Of a DNA stretch of 64,000 nucleotides, positions 25,935 through 33,511 are shown in pieces (the stretch's first letter is position 1; the number at the start of each line of letters is the position of its first letter). Position numbers and translations under genes: made by a program. The notes under the pieces were generated by a model. That model had not been told where the DNA came from and made no database searches. It was given only the letters and a program-made list of their open reading frames with translations. The stretch is from Nonomuraea gerenzanensis. GTDB taxonomy: Bacteria; Actinomycetota; Actinomycetes; Streptosporangiales; Streptosporangiaceae. The stretch is from assembly GCF_020215645.1 (NCBI RefSeq), contig NZ_CP084058.1:8370001-8434000 (forward strand), in the 5' to 3' direction.

Positions 25935-25956
25935 TCCTGCCCGATATCGGGCAGGA
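25935..25956. promoter_or_regulatory. 22-bp perfect palindrome overlapping the ribosome site of the glmS-leading gene
   Basis: Half-site TCCTGCCCGAT is followed immediately by its exact reverse complement ATCGGGCAGGA, with no spacer. On the minus strand its AGGA end is the Shine-Dalgarno of the 25927 start. It is a strong operator candidate, or an RNA hairpin masking the ribosome site. Confidence 0.7.
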
Positions 25957-25966
25957 AATGCTTCTA

Positions 25967-26080
25967 GGCGACGGGCGGCGCGGCTCCAAGCCCTTAGGCG
26001 ACGGCGGCGCGGCTCCGAGCTCTTGGGTGATGGCGCGCGGCTCCAAGCCCTTAGGCGACGGCGGCGCGGCTCCAGCCTTT
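25967..26080. repeat. about 30-bp tandem repeat containing the permease stop codon region
   Basis: Four imperfect copies of ggcgacggcggcgcggctcc plus aagccctta follow one another. The first copy in coding direction contains the last codons and TAA of the ABC permease, and the others lie downstream of it. It looks like tandem duplication of a gene 3' end. Confidence 0.8.
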
Positions 26081-26923
26081 GCCCAGCCGGCGGCAGGCGA
26101 AGGCGCCGGCGGCCAGGCCGAGGCCGGCGAGCACCGCCGCCGGGCCCGCCGTGCCGGCGGCGTCACCCCTGACCGCCGCCTGCAACATGGTCGTCGCCCA
26201 GTACCCGGGCGAGAGCGGCGCGACGGCCTGCGCCCAGCCCGGCATCATCGCGTACGGGACCAGCGCTCCGCCCAGCGCGCTGACCGACAGGGCGGCGAGG
26301 TTGCACAACGTGCTCAGCTCGCCCTGGCTGCGCACCACCCCGGCGACGGCCGTGCCCGCGCAGAGCAGGGTGAAGCTCCACACCGTCACGGCCAGCGCCA
26401 GCGGCCAGACCGGGCCCGCCGGGCGCAGGCCGACCGCGAGCACGCCGTAGACCAGCAGCACGCTCTGCTGGACGACCAGGACGGCGAAGACGGGCAGGGC
26501 CTTGCCGATCACCATCTCGGTGACTGTGGCCCTGGTGGCGCGCAGCCGGTCCCAGGTGTGCCAGGTGCGTTCGGTGAGGGTGGCGGTGGCGACGTCGGCC
26601 ATCGACAGCACCGAGAACATCACCAGCAGGCCCGTGACGGCCTGCGCGGGCTCGCCGAGCATGCTCTTGAAGATCAGCATGAGGACCATGGGCATGACCA
26701 GGTAGCTGACGAAGTGGGCGGGGTCGCGGCGGCGCAGCAGCACGTTGTGGCCCGCCAGCACGGCGATCCTGCGCAGCGCCGGCGCGCGACCGGCGGTCAG
26801 TCGGCCCACGGTCAGGCGGCTCCCAGTCGGGCGGCCCACGGTCAGGCGGTTCCCTGTCGGGCGGTTCCCGGTCGGGCGGTTCTCACGCGGGCGGCCTTCG
26901 CGCGGCTCAGGTGACGTGGTCAT
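26051..26923 (-). CDS. ABC-2 type transporter permease
   Basis: A 290-residue permease. After a basic repeat-rich N-terminus (about 1-46) there are six hydrophobic segments: FVSYLVMPMVLMLIFKSML, AVTGLLVMFSVLSMADVATA, ALPVFAVLVVQQSVLLVYGV, PLALAVTVWSFTLLCAGTAV, LCNLAALSVSALGGALVPYA and a final one. The ERTWHTWDRLRAT segment is typical of daunorubicin-resistance-type (DrrB-like) permeases. It overlaps the ATPase gene by 17 bases, a translationally coupled pair. Substrate unknown; drug or metabolite efflux is the usual role. Confidence 0.88.
   Translation of the reverse strand: MTTSPEPREGRPRENRPTGNRPTGNRLTVGRPTGSRLTVGRLTAGRAPALRRIAVLAGHNVLLRRRDPAHFVSYLVMPMVLMLIFKSMLGEPAQAVTGLLVMFSVLSMADVATATLTERTWHTWDRLRATRATVTEMVIGKALPVFAVLVVQQSVLLVYGVLAVGLRPAGPVWPLALAVTVWSFTLLCAGTAVAGVVRSQGELSTLCNLAALSVSALGGALVPYAMMPGWAQAVAPLSPGYWATTMLQAAVRGDAAGTAGPAAVLAGLGLAAGAFACRRLGKGWSRAAVA
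26786..26878 (-). repeat. 15-bp repeat coding (R-P/L-T-x-G/N) pentapeptides
   Basis: Residues about 16-46 of the permease read as RPTGN-RPTGN-RLTVG-RPTGS-RLTVG-RLTAG-R. The DNA is a 15-base repeat of gggcggttccc-like units. The stretch is cytoplasmic and basic and precedes the first helix. Confidence 0.8.
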
Positions 26924-27728
26924 GGGACAGCTCCCGGTACAGGTCGTCGAGCGAGGGCTGGCGGATGTCGATGGCGCGTACCGGGCGGTCGAGGTCGCGC
27001 AGCAGGGCGGCCAGGGTCGCGGTCGGGTCGGTGGTGGCGACGGCGAGGTCCGGGCCGCCCGCCACGCTCACCCGCACCTCCCCCGGCAGGTCCCTCAGCA
27101 GGTCGGCGCCGGCGCCCCGGGCGATCACCCGGCCGTCGCGGGCGACGGCGATCGTCGCTGCCAGCTCCGTCAGCTCCGGCAGGTAGTGGGTGCAGTAGAC
27201 GACGGCCGCGCCCTCGTCCGCCCGCCGCCGCACCGCCGCGAGCAGCGCCGCGCGCGTCTCGGGGTCGGCGCCCGCCGTGGGTTCGTCGAGGAGCAGCACG
27301 CCGGGGTCGGCCAGGAGGGCGGTGGCGGCCTGGGCCCTGCGCTGCTGGCCGCCGGAGAGCACGCTCACCCGGCGGTCGAGCACACCCGTGAGGGCCAGTT
27401 CCTCGGCCGTGCCCTCCACGGCCCGCGCCAGGGCCCGGCCGCGCAGCCCCGCCAGGCCGCCGAAGAGCCGCAGCGTCTCCCGTACGGTGATCGTGGGGTA
27501 GAGCGCGAGCTGCTGCGGCGCCACCCCCAGCTCCCCCTCGACCCGCACGGACCCGGCGTCCGGCACGACCAGCCCCGCCGCGATCTCGAAGAACGTCGTC
27601 TTACCCGCCCCGTTGTGCCCCACCAGCCCAGTGATCTCCCCCGGCGCCACGCCCAGGTCGAACCCGTCGAGCGCGGTCACCTCGCCGAATCGCTTGACCA
27701 GCCCCTCAGCTCTCAGCACGGCCGTCAC
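26907..27728 (-). CDS. ABC transporter ATP-binding protein (DrrA-like)
   Basis: A 273-residue ATPase: Walker A GLVGHNGAGKTT (about 34-45), Q-loop VAPQQLALYPTI, signature LSGGQQRR, Walker B PGVLLLDEPTAGADP and switch His YCTHYL. The C-terminal region after residue 215 is the regulatory tail of multidrug DrrA-type ATPases. It is the first gene of the exporter pair, starting at GTG 27728, and its promoter region carries two operator copies shared with the divergent TetR gene. Confidence 0.93.
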   Translation of the reverse strand: MTAVLRAEGLVKRFGEVTALDGFDLGVAPGEITGLVGHNGAGKTTFFEIAAGLVVPDAGSVRVEGELGVAPQQLALYPTITVRETLRLFGGLAGLRGRALARAVEGTAEELALTGVLDRRVSVLSGGQQRRAQAATALLADPGVLLLDEPTAGADPETRAALLAAVRRRADEGAAVVYCTHYLPELTELAATIAVARDGRVIARGAGADLLRDLPGEVRVSVAGGPDLAVATTDPTATLAALLRDLDRPVRAIDIRQPSLDDLYRELSHDHVT

Positions 27729-27736
27729 ACCCTCTC

Positions 27737-27770
27737 AGTCTACGCTGTAGACTGCTCTACACTGTAGACT
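27737..27770. promoter_or_regulatory. two tandem 17-bp TetR-type operators
   Basis: AGTCTACGCTGTAGACT (27737-27753) is a palindrome with a 3-base centre. GCTCTACACTGTAGACT (27754-27770) is a second copy with no gap, carrying one imperfect arm. They fill the 48-base gap between the divergent ABC ATPase and TetR genes and end 6 bases before the TetR start. Confidence 0.85.
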
Positions 27771-27776
27771 GGCACC

Positions 27777-28388
27777 GTGCGGAAGCTCAAGACCTCCCGG
27801 CAGCCGGAGATCCTCGACGCGGCGCTCGCGATCGCCGACGAGCGCGGGCTCGACGCCCTGTCCATGCGGGCCGTGGCGGAGCGGGTCGGGGTGACGCCCA
27901 TGGCCCTGTACGGCTACTTCCGCAACAAGGACGAGCTGCTCGACGGCCTGGTCGGGCGCCTGCTGACCGAGCTGGCCCCGGCCGAGCCCGGCGGCACGTG
28001 GCAGGAGCGGCTCGCCTCGGTGGCGTGGGCGACGCGGCGGGTGGCCAGGGAGCATCCCTCGGTCTTCCCGCTGCTGCTCTTCCGCTCCTCGGTGACGCCT
28101 GACGGGGTGCGCGTGGTGGACGCGATCTATCAGGCGCTGCTGGAGGCGGGGGTGCCCGAGGCCGAGGTGCCGCGAATCGAGCGGCTGGTCAGCACGTTCG
28201 TGCTCGGGTTCGCGGTCTCCGAGGTGAACGGGCGCTTCTCCAGCGCCTCGAACGAGTCGCGGGCACGGCGCGGCGGCCAGGACGCCTCGGCGCATCGGCG
28301 GCTCGCCGGGCATCTGACGGTCGATGACTGGGATGCCGAGTTCGCTGCGGATCTGGATGATCTCATGCGTATCATCCGACCCGTCTGA
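27777..28388 (+). CDS. TetR-family repressor of the adjacent exporter
   Basis: A 203-residue regulator. The HTH is RGLDALSMRAVAERVGVTPM-ALYGYFRNKDELLDG (about 20-54), where GYFRNKDEL is the usual recognition-helix end. A helical ligand domain follows, ending LDDLMRIIRPV. The start is GTG 27777, with almost no leader, so a leaderless transcript is likely and the two operators would cover its promoter. The divergent layout with one ABC exporter is the classic ligand-sensing efflux switch. Confidence 0.93.
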   Translation: MRKLKTSRQPEILDAALAIADERGLDALSMRAVAERVGVTPMALYGYFRNKDELLDGLVGRLLTELAPAEPGGTWQERLASVAWATRRVAREHPSVFPLLLFRSSVTPDGVRVVDAIYQALLEAGVPEAEVPRIERLVSTFVLGFAVSEVNGRFSSASNESRARRGGQDASAHRRLAGHLTVDDWDAEFAADLDDLMRIIRPV

Positions 28389-28453
28389 CACATCCCTTTC
28401 CTGGGAATGGTTACGGTGAGTAGTCGTATCGTGACGTTCCTGGGGAGATGTTC

Positions 28454-30574
28454 ATGCAGCTCTGGCTCGCCGTCGTCCTGGCCGCCGGCGTTCTCACCGC
28501 ACCCGCCGACGTCCCGCCGCCGGCCGCGCCCGGCGCGGGCAGGCAGGCCGACTTCGCTGCGGCGGCGCGTGAGTACGGGGTGCCGGAAAGCGTGCTGCTC
28601 GCGGTGGCGTACCTGGAGTCCCGGTGGGACGCGAACGGGGGGCGGCCCAGCACGGCGGGCGGTTACGGGCCGATGCACCTGGTGGACGCGTTCCCGTCCG
28701 ACGTGCGCGCCCATGGGCACGCGGTCATCGGGGACGCCCTCGGTGACCCGCGGGGGGACGACGCCCGCCCCATGTCGGCCGCGCTCACCGAGGCCATCTC
28801 CCGCTCGGCGCTGCGCACGTCGGCGCAGCCGCCCCGCACGACCCTGCCCGAGGCGGGGCGGCTGATCGGCGTGGATGCCGCGCGGTTGCGGACGGATCCG
28901 GCCGCGAACATCCGCGCCGGGGCCGCGTTGCTGGCCTCCTACCAGGAACGGCCCAGCGCCGAGCCCGCCGATTGGCACGGGGCGGTGGCGCGGTATGCGG
29001 GGACCGACGATCCGGTGGCGGCTCGGGCGTTCGCCGACGAGGTGTTCTCGGTGATGCGGGAGGGGGCTGAACACCGTACCGACGACGGGCATCTGGTGCG
29101 GCTCGATCCGGTGCCGGGGCTGCCCGCGCCGGGCGAGCACCCGGCACCGGCGGCCCCAGCTACGGCGGCCCCGGCTACGGCGGCTCCGGCTACGGCGACG
29201 CAGCCCGGCATCGCCGCCTCGCCCGCCACTTCGCCCGCAGCCTCGCCTGGTGGTTCGGCCGATGACGACGCGCTCGACGCCCTGTCCGGTGACGACGGGT
29301 GGACGGACGGGGAGTCGGGCTTGCTGGCCGGCGCGGACGCGGACGCCCTGTGGAGCGCCAGCCCGAAGGGGCAGTCGGCGACCAGCCAGGCGGAGTGCCC
29401 GCCCTCGCTCGCCTGCGAGTGGATGCCCGCCGCCTACAAACGCTTCGGCAAGAAGAAGAACCGCGACTACGGCAACCACGACCACCTGGCCCGCAAGCGT
29501 TCGGTCGACTACATCGTCATCCACGACACGGAGGGCACCTACCAGGGCATCCCCAGCCTGATCCGCAACCCGCAGTACGTGAGCTGGCACTACACGATCC
29601 GCTCCAGGGACGGACATGTCGCCCAGCACGTGCCGACGAACGACATCGCCTGGCACGCGGGCAACTGGGACGTCAACACCCGCTCGATCGGCATCGAGCA
29701 CGAGGGCTACCTGGCGAAGGGGGGCGCCTGGTACACGGAGGCGATGTACCGGTCGTCGGCCAGGCTGGTCAAGTACCTGGCCGCCAAGCACGACATCCCG
29801 CTGAACCGGGCGCACATCCTCGGCCACGACAACGTACCGGGCACGACCCCGCAGACCGTCGCCGGCATGCACGAGGACCCGGGCCCGTACTGGGACTGGG
29901 AGCACTACTTCGAGCTGATGGGCAAGCCGTTCAAGGCGGCCAAGGACGGCGACTCCGTCATCATCCGCCCCTCGTACGCGTCCAACCGGCCGCGCTTCAC
30001 CGGCTGCGTGGCCGCCAAGGCCGCCCAGGCCTGCCCCGCGCACGGCGCGTCCACCGTCTGGCTGCACAAGGCGCCCAGCCACACCGCTCCCCTGGTGACC
30101 GACCTGGGCAAGCATCCGGGCAAGCCGAGCACGTACAGCGTGTACGACCACAGCGCCCGCGCCTCCACCGGCCAGCGCTACGCCGTCGCGGCGCGGCAGG
30201 GGGACTGGACGGCGATCTGGTACCTGGGGCAGAAGGCGTGGTTCCACAACCCGTCCGCGAACCCGACCGCCATCCCCGCCAAGGGCCCGATGGTGACGCC
30301 GCTGTCGGGTGAGGTGAAGGTGTACGGGCGGGCGTACCCGGAGAAGTCCGCCTACAAGAGCGCGGCGTACCAGCCGCTGACGCCGCTGAAGTACAAGATC
30401 GGGGCGGGGCAGACGTACACGGTGGGTGACACCGTCACGGGCTCCTACTACGCCGCGAACGCCTTCTCGCCCGCCAAGCACGTCACCACCACCGGCAAGA
30501 CCCGCTACCACCAGATCCAGCTCGGGCACCGGGTGATGTTCGTGATGGCCAAGGACGTACGTCTGATCGGCTGA
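28454..30574 (+). CDS. secreted cell-wall amidase with lytic-transglycosylase-like N-terminus
   Basis: A 706-residue protein. A signal peptide (MQLWLAVVLAAGVLTAPADV) is followed by a transglycosylase-like region (YGVPESVLLAVAYLESRWDA ... GPMHLVD, to about 200). Next comes an Ala/Pro/Thr linker, then an amidase_2 domain with SVDYIVIHDTEG, HVPTNDIAWHAGNWDVNTRS-IGIEHEGY and AHILGHDNVPG. His in HDTEG and HAGNW/GHDNVPG form the zinc site. The C-terminal 200 residues contain SH3-like repeats. It would cleave the glycan-peptide amide bond, perhaps with a glycan-strand activity. ATG 28454 is 6 bases after GGGGAG. Confidence 0.9.
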   Translation: MQLWLAVVLAAGVLTAPADVPPPAAPGAGRQADFAAAAREYGVPESVLLAVAYLESRWDANGGRPSTAGGYGPMHLVDAFPSDVRAHGHAVIGDALGDPRGDDARPMSAALTEAISRSALRTSAQPPRTTLPEAGRLIGVDAARLRTDPAANIRAGAALLASYQERPSAEPADWHGAVARYAGTDDPVAARAFADEVFSVMREGAEHRTDDGHLVRLDPVPGLPAPGEHPAPAAPATAAPATAAPATATQPGIAASPATSPAASPGGSADDDALDALSGDDGWTDGESGLLAGADADALWSASPKGQSATSQAECPPSLACEWMPAAYKRFGKKKNRDYGNHDHLARKRSVDYIVIHDTEGTYQGIPSLIRNPQYVSWHYTIRSRDGHVAQHVPTNDIAWHAGNWDVNTRSIGIEHEGYLAKGGAWYTEAMYRSSARLVKYLAAKHDIPLNRAHILGHDNVPGTTPQTVAGMHEDPGPYWDWEHYFELMGKPFKAAKDGDSVIIRPSYASNRPRFTGCVAAKAAQACPAHGASTVWLHKAPSHTAPLVTDLGKHPGKPSTYSVYDHSARASTGQRYAVAARQGDWTAIWYLGQKAWFHNPSANPTAIPAKGPMVTPLSGEVKVYGRAYPEKSAYKSAAYQPLTPLKYKIGAGQTYTVGDTVTGSYYAANAFSPAKHVTTTGKTRYHQIQLGHRVMFVMAKDVRLIG
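29142..29200 (+). repeat. 15-bp repeat coding APATA linker
   Basis: Units of ccggctacggcggc(t/c)c code APATA-APATA-APATAT between the two catalytic parts of the amidase. Confidence 0.75.
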
Positions 30575-30665
30575 ATTTCCTCCCACGGGCCGCGCAGTGC
30601 GCACGGGCACTCTCCGGAGACGATATGGTTTTCCCGTGGCCCGGCGCAGGCAGCCGGAGACGCAC

Positions 30666-30737
30666 GCGGAAGTGGCTCAGTGGTAGAGCATCACCTTGCC
30701 AAGGTGAGGGTCGCGGGTTCGAATCCCGTCTTCCGCT
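30666..30737 (+). tRNA. tRNA-Gly(GCC), first copy
   Basis: 72 nt: acceptor GCGGAAG/CTTCCGC, anticodon stem TCACC/GGTGA with loop TTGCCAA (GCC), T-arm GCGGG-TTCGAAT-CCCGT, discriminator T. CCA not encoded. Confidence 0.95.
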
Positions 30738-30752
30738 CGGAGTAAGACTCCT

Positions 30753-30823
30753 GGTGGAGTGGCCGAGAGGCGAGGCAGCGGCCTGCAAAGCCGTCTACAC
30801 GGGTTCAAATCCCGTCTCCACCT
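30753..30823 (+). tRNA. tRNA-Cys(GCA)
   Basis: 71 nt: acceptor GGTGGAG/CTCCACC, anticodon loop CTGCAAA (GCA), T-arm ACGGG-TTCAAAT-CCCGT, discriminator T, which is the expected identity base for Cys. Confidence 0.94.
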
Positions 30824-30871
30824 CGGTGATCGGCGGGCCTCCAGGATCCGCTAAAATAAGTGCGGCGCCAT

Positions 30872-30943
30872 GCGGAAGTGGCTCAGTGGTAGAGCATCAC
30901 CTTGCCAAGGTGAGGGTCGCGGGTTCGAATCCCGTCTTCCGCT
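30872..30943 (+). tRNA. tRNA-Gly(GCC), second identical copy
   Basis: The 72-nt sequence is identical to the copy at 30666. A TAAAAT box (30852-30857) about 15 bases upstream could be a -10 element. The two Gly copies flank tRNA-Cys. Confidence 0.95.
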
Positions 30944-30963
30944 CTGAGTGACAACTCAACAAA

Positions 30964-31035
30964 GGACGATTAGCTCAGCGGGAGAGCGCTTCCCTGACAC
31001 GGAAGAGGTCACTGGTTCAATCCCAGTATCGTCCA
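30964..31035 (+). tRNA. tRNA-Val(GAC)
   Basis: 72 nt: acceptor GGACGAT/ATCGTCC, anticodon stem CTTCC/GGAAG with loop CTGACAC (GAC), T-arm ACTGG-TTCAATC-CCAGT, discriminator A. Confidence 0.95.
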
Positions 31036-31052
31036 CCCTCTCGTCATGAGAG

Positions 31053-31715
31053 TTACGCCCCAGCCCGGCCGTCCGCCGGAGTCTGGGGCGTTTTCATTCC
31101 GTCGAGCAGCCGGATCAACCGCTCCCGGCGCTGCGGCCACTCCTCGGCGATGATCGAGAACATCGCGGAGTCGCGCAGCAGTCCCTCCTCCCCCGGCGCC
31201 CACGACTGCGACCACTTACGCAGCACGCCCTCGAAGTGCGCGCCCACCTTCTCCAGGGCGGCCCGCGAGCGCCCGTTGCGGGCGTCGGTCTTGAGGTCCA
31301 CCCTGGCCACGCCCCAGTGCTCGAAGGCGTGGCCGAACATCAGCAGCTTCGCCTCCGTGTTCGTCCCCGTGCCCTGCGTGGAGCCGCCCAGCCAGGTGAA
31401 GCCGATCTCGATCGCGCGTAGCCGGTCCCCCTCCGGCCACAGGCGCGGGTCCCAGAAGGAGGTGACGCCGACCGCGCGGCCCGACGCCCGCGCCACCTGT
31501 GCGTACGGCGCGAGCCGCCCCTCGGCCTGCCGTGCGAGCAGGTCGTCGATGTACCCGCCGACCTGGTGCGCTCTGGGCACCCAGGTGAACAGGTACGCGC
31601 CGCGGTCCTCCTCGGCGGCCACGGCGAGGTCGGCGGCGTGGTGGTGGCCCAGCGGCTCCAGGCGGACGAGCCGGCCTTCGAGCACGGGACCTGCGAGCTT
31701 GAAAGTCTCCCCCAT
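31053..31715 (-). CDS. GNAT-family acetyltransferase, RimJ/RimL-like
   Basis: A 220-residue acetyltransferase of the ribosomal-protein/antibiotic type: [20 protein letters not shown] at the start, [20 protein letters not shown] (acetyl-CoA loop, with QGTGTN replacing QxxGxG/A), [20 protein letters not shown] and [20 protein letters not shown]. These are the standard RimJ/L landmarks, used for N-terminal or small-molecule acetylation. ATG 31715 follows AAAGGA at 9 bases; an ATG 9 bases upstream abuts it. It is convergent to the tRNA cluster. Confidence 0.9.
   Translation of the reverse strand: MGETFKLAGPVLEGRLVRLEPLGHHHAADLAVAAEEDRGAYLFTWVPRAHQVGGYIDDLLARQAEGRLAPYAQVARASGRAVGVTSFWDPRLWPEGDRLRAIEIGFTWLGGSTQGTGTNTEAKLLMFGHAFEHWGVARVDLKTDARNGRSRAALEKVGAHFEGVLRKWSQSWAPGEEGLLRDSAMFSIIAEEWPQRRERLIRLLDGMKTPQTPADGRAGA
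31055..31094 (+). terminator. intrinsic terminator of the tRNA cluster, inside the end of a convergent gene
   Basis: ACGCCCCAG (31055-31063) pairs with CTGGGGCGT (31083-31091), a 9-bp stem, followed by TTTT. It overlaps the last 14 codons of the GNAT gene on the other strand. Confidence 0.8.
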
Positions 31716-31749
31716 GGTGATCATCCTTTCCCCGCTTCAGTCCGGGCGT

Positions 31750-31876
31750 CAACGGAGTTACGCTGGTGGCGGTGTAATTCCAGGTGCGGCGGTGACAGCC
31801 CGCCGGTTCCGTCCCGCGGGCGGAACGACCCGGTGCGATTCCGGGGCCGCGCGGTCATACCCCGCCATCTCTCGGG
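31750..31876 (+). promoter_or_regulatory. FMN (RFN) riboswitch, somewhat diverged
   Basis: Upstream of a riboflavin gene the plus strand carries RFN blocks in order: GGCGGTGTAATTCCAGG, TGCGGCGGTGACAGCCCGC, GACCCGGTGCGATTCCGGGG, and CCGCGCGGTCATACCCCGCCAT. Some consensus bases differ (CATACCCCGC instead of the usual AGTCCGGA). A GGGCCC-ggcca-GGGCCC hairpin (31874-31890) follows and may be the expression platform. By family knowledge FMN would turn the next gene off. Confidence 0.7.
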
Positions 31877-31934
31877 CCCGGCCAGGGCCCCTGACGTCAC
31901 GTGGCCGAGTGCTCGTTACGGAAAGGGATGGCCG

Positions 31935-33155
31935 ATGTTCAGCGGGTGCGTTCAGGAGATCGGGCGGATCGAGTCAGCCGAGGGCGAGCGGATCGTGCTC
32001 CGCGCGCGCAAGAGCGTGGCCGAGGTCCGCGCCGGCGGGTCGCTGGCCGTGGCCGGGGTGCGCGTCACCGTCGAGGAGATCGACGACGGGGCCGTGGTCG
32101 CGACGGTGACCGGCGAGACCCGGCGGCGTACGACGTTCGACGAGCTGACCGCCGGACAGGAGGTCAACGTCGAGGTGCCGCTCGCCGTCGGGGACCGGCT
32201 CGACGGGCACCTCGTGCAGGGGTACGTCGACGCGGTCGGCAAGGTCGTGGCGGTGGAGGAGCAGGGCGCGGGGCTGCGCGTGTGGATCAGGCCGCCTGCC
32301 CGGTTCGTCCCACGGGTGATCGCCAAGGGGTCGATCGCCGTCGACGGGGTGAGCCTGACAGTCGCCGAAGTCGTCCGCGACCGGTTCTCCGTGGTGCTGA
32401 TCCCGGCCACGACGGCGAGCACGACGCTCGGGTCCGTGGCGGTCGGGCAGCGGGTCAACCTGGAGTCCGACCTGGTCGGCCGGCTGGTGTCGGCGCGGCC
32501 CGCGGCGGCTGCGGCAGACGTGGCGCGGGCGGTGTCGGCGCTCGGCTGGGCGGGGCACATCGCGGGACGCGCCGGCGTGGACAAGGCGATCGCGCAGATC
32601 GCGGCGGGCGGGGCGGTGCTGGTGTGGGACCCTGATCGGGAGACGGAAGGCGACGTGATCTTCGCCGGGGCGGCGCTGCGGCCCGCCGCGTTCACGTTCA
32701 TGCTGACGCAGTGCTGCGGGCATCCCACCGTGCCGTGCGCGGGCGAGGTGCTGGAACGCCTGGAGATCGCGCCGATGCCGGGCGAGGGCGACCGGCACGG
32801 CACCCGGCCGCACGTGCCCGTGGACCTCGCTGAGGGCACCGGCACCGGCGTGTCGGCCGCCGAACGGGCCGCCACCGTGCGCCGGCTGGCCCATCCGGAG
32901 GCGCGGCCGGGGGACTTTCTGCGGCCTGGGCATGTGTTTCCGCTGATGGCTCGGCCGGGGCTGCTGGGTGAGCGGGGTGGGCATACGGAGGCGACCGTGG
33001 CGTTGTGCGTGGCGGCGGGGTTGCCGGCGGTGGGGGTGTGTTGCGAGATCATGAAGCCTGATGGGGTGATGGCGGGGGTGGCGGATTTGGAGGCGTCGGC
33101 GTTGCGGTGGGGGTTGCCGCTGATCGATGTTCGGGATCTGCGTACGTGGTTGTGA
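31935..33155 (+). CDS. riboflavin synthase / 3,4-dihydroxy-2-butanone-4-phosphate synthase fusion
   Basis: A 406-residue bifunctional protein. Residues 1-195 are a two-barrel riboflavin synthase alpha chain: MFSGCVQEIGRI, DGHLVQGYVDAVGKV, AKGSIAVDGVSLTV, STTLGSVAVGQRVNLESDL. Residues about 205-406 are DHBP synthase: DPDRETEGDVIFAG (acidic loop, usual RENEGD with Asn changed to Thr), GTGTGVSAAERAATVR, RPGHVFPLMARPG, ERGGHTEATVAL and VGVCCEIMKPDG. The first and last committed pentulose-side steps of riboflavin synthesis are thus in one chain. The usual partner of DHBP synthase is GTP cyclohydrolase II. ATG 31935 follows AAAGGGATGGCCG; the FMN riboswitch lies just upstream. Confidence 0.92.
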   Translation: MFSGCVQEIGRIESAEGERIVLRARKSVAEVRAGGSLAVAGVRVTVEEIDDGAVVATVTGETRRRTTFDELTAGQEVNVEVPLAVGDRLDGHLVQGYVDAVGKVVAVEEQGAGLRVWIRPPARFVPRVIAKGSIAVDGVSLTVAEVVRDRFSVVLIPATTASTTLGSVAVGQRVNLESDLVGRLVSARPAAAAADVARAVSALGWAGHIAGRAGVDKAIAQIAAGGAVLVWDPDRETEGDVIFAGAALRPAAFTFMLTQCCGHPTVPCAGEVLERLEIAPMPGEGDRHGTRPHVPVDLAEGTGTGVSAAERAATVRRLAHPEARPGDFLRPGHVFPLMARPGLLGERGGHTEATVALCVAAGLPAVGVCCEIMKPDGVMAGVADLEASALRWGLPLIDVRDLRTWL

Positions 33156-33246
33156 CCTCACTGCACGGGCTGCGGGCCTCCGGAACGGCGGCGTCCTGCT
33201 GCTGAACGGCGGCTTCCTGCTCCGGGGCGGCGGCTGCGCTCCGATC

Positions 33247-33390
33247 TCGGCGCTGGGCGCGATGCGTATGAGGCCGTCCTTCGCGGCGCCCAGCGCGGTG
33301 CGCATGCGCCCGACCTGCGCGGCGCCCAGCGCGGTGCGCATGCGCCCGACCTGCGCGGCGCTCAATGTGGTGCGCGTGCAGGCACGCATG
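33247..33390. repeat. 36-bp tandem repeat in the gap after the riboflavin gene
   Basis: Two perfect copies of a 36-base unit (33283-33318, 33319-33354), flanked by a diverged copy on each side. The unit starts gcggcgcccagcgcggtgcg. It lies in the 356-base gap 33156-33511, where I see no gene. All frames are open, but neither strand has a convincing ribosome site or domain. Confidence 0.85.
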
Positions 33391-33511
33391 TCGGCGCTGA
33401 GCACGGTGCGCGTTCTGGTGATGGCGCCTCCCCGGGCCTGGGGGGCGTGGCACGGCGGTGGCACAGCCGTGTCACGCCCCACAGGCAGGGGGCCTTCACG
33501 CCGGGAGTGAG

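Noticed and set aside
31974..33482. Minus-strand open frame opposite the riboflavin fusion that reads through the 36-bp repeat
   Set aside because: No ribosome site or domain, and it is antisense to a strongly supported enzyme.
33127..33510. Plus-strand frame over the 36-bp repeat (MRMRPTCAAPSAV-type dodecapeptides)
   Set aside because: It starts inside the riboflavin gene, has no ribosome site and consists mainly of repeat; kept only as a repeat feature.
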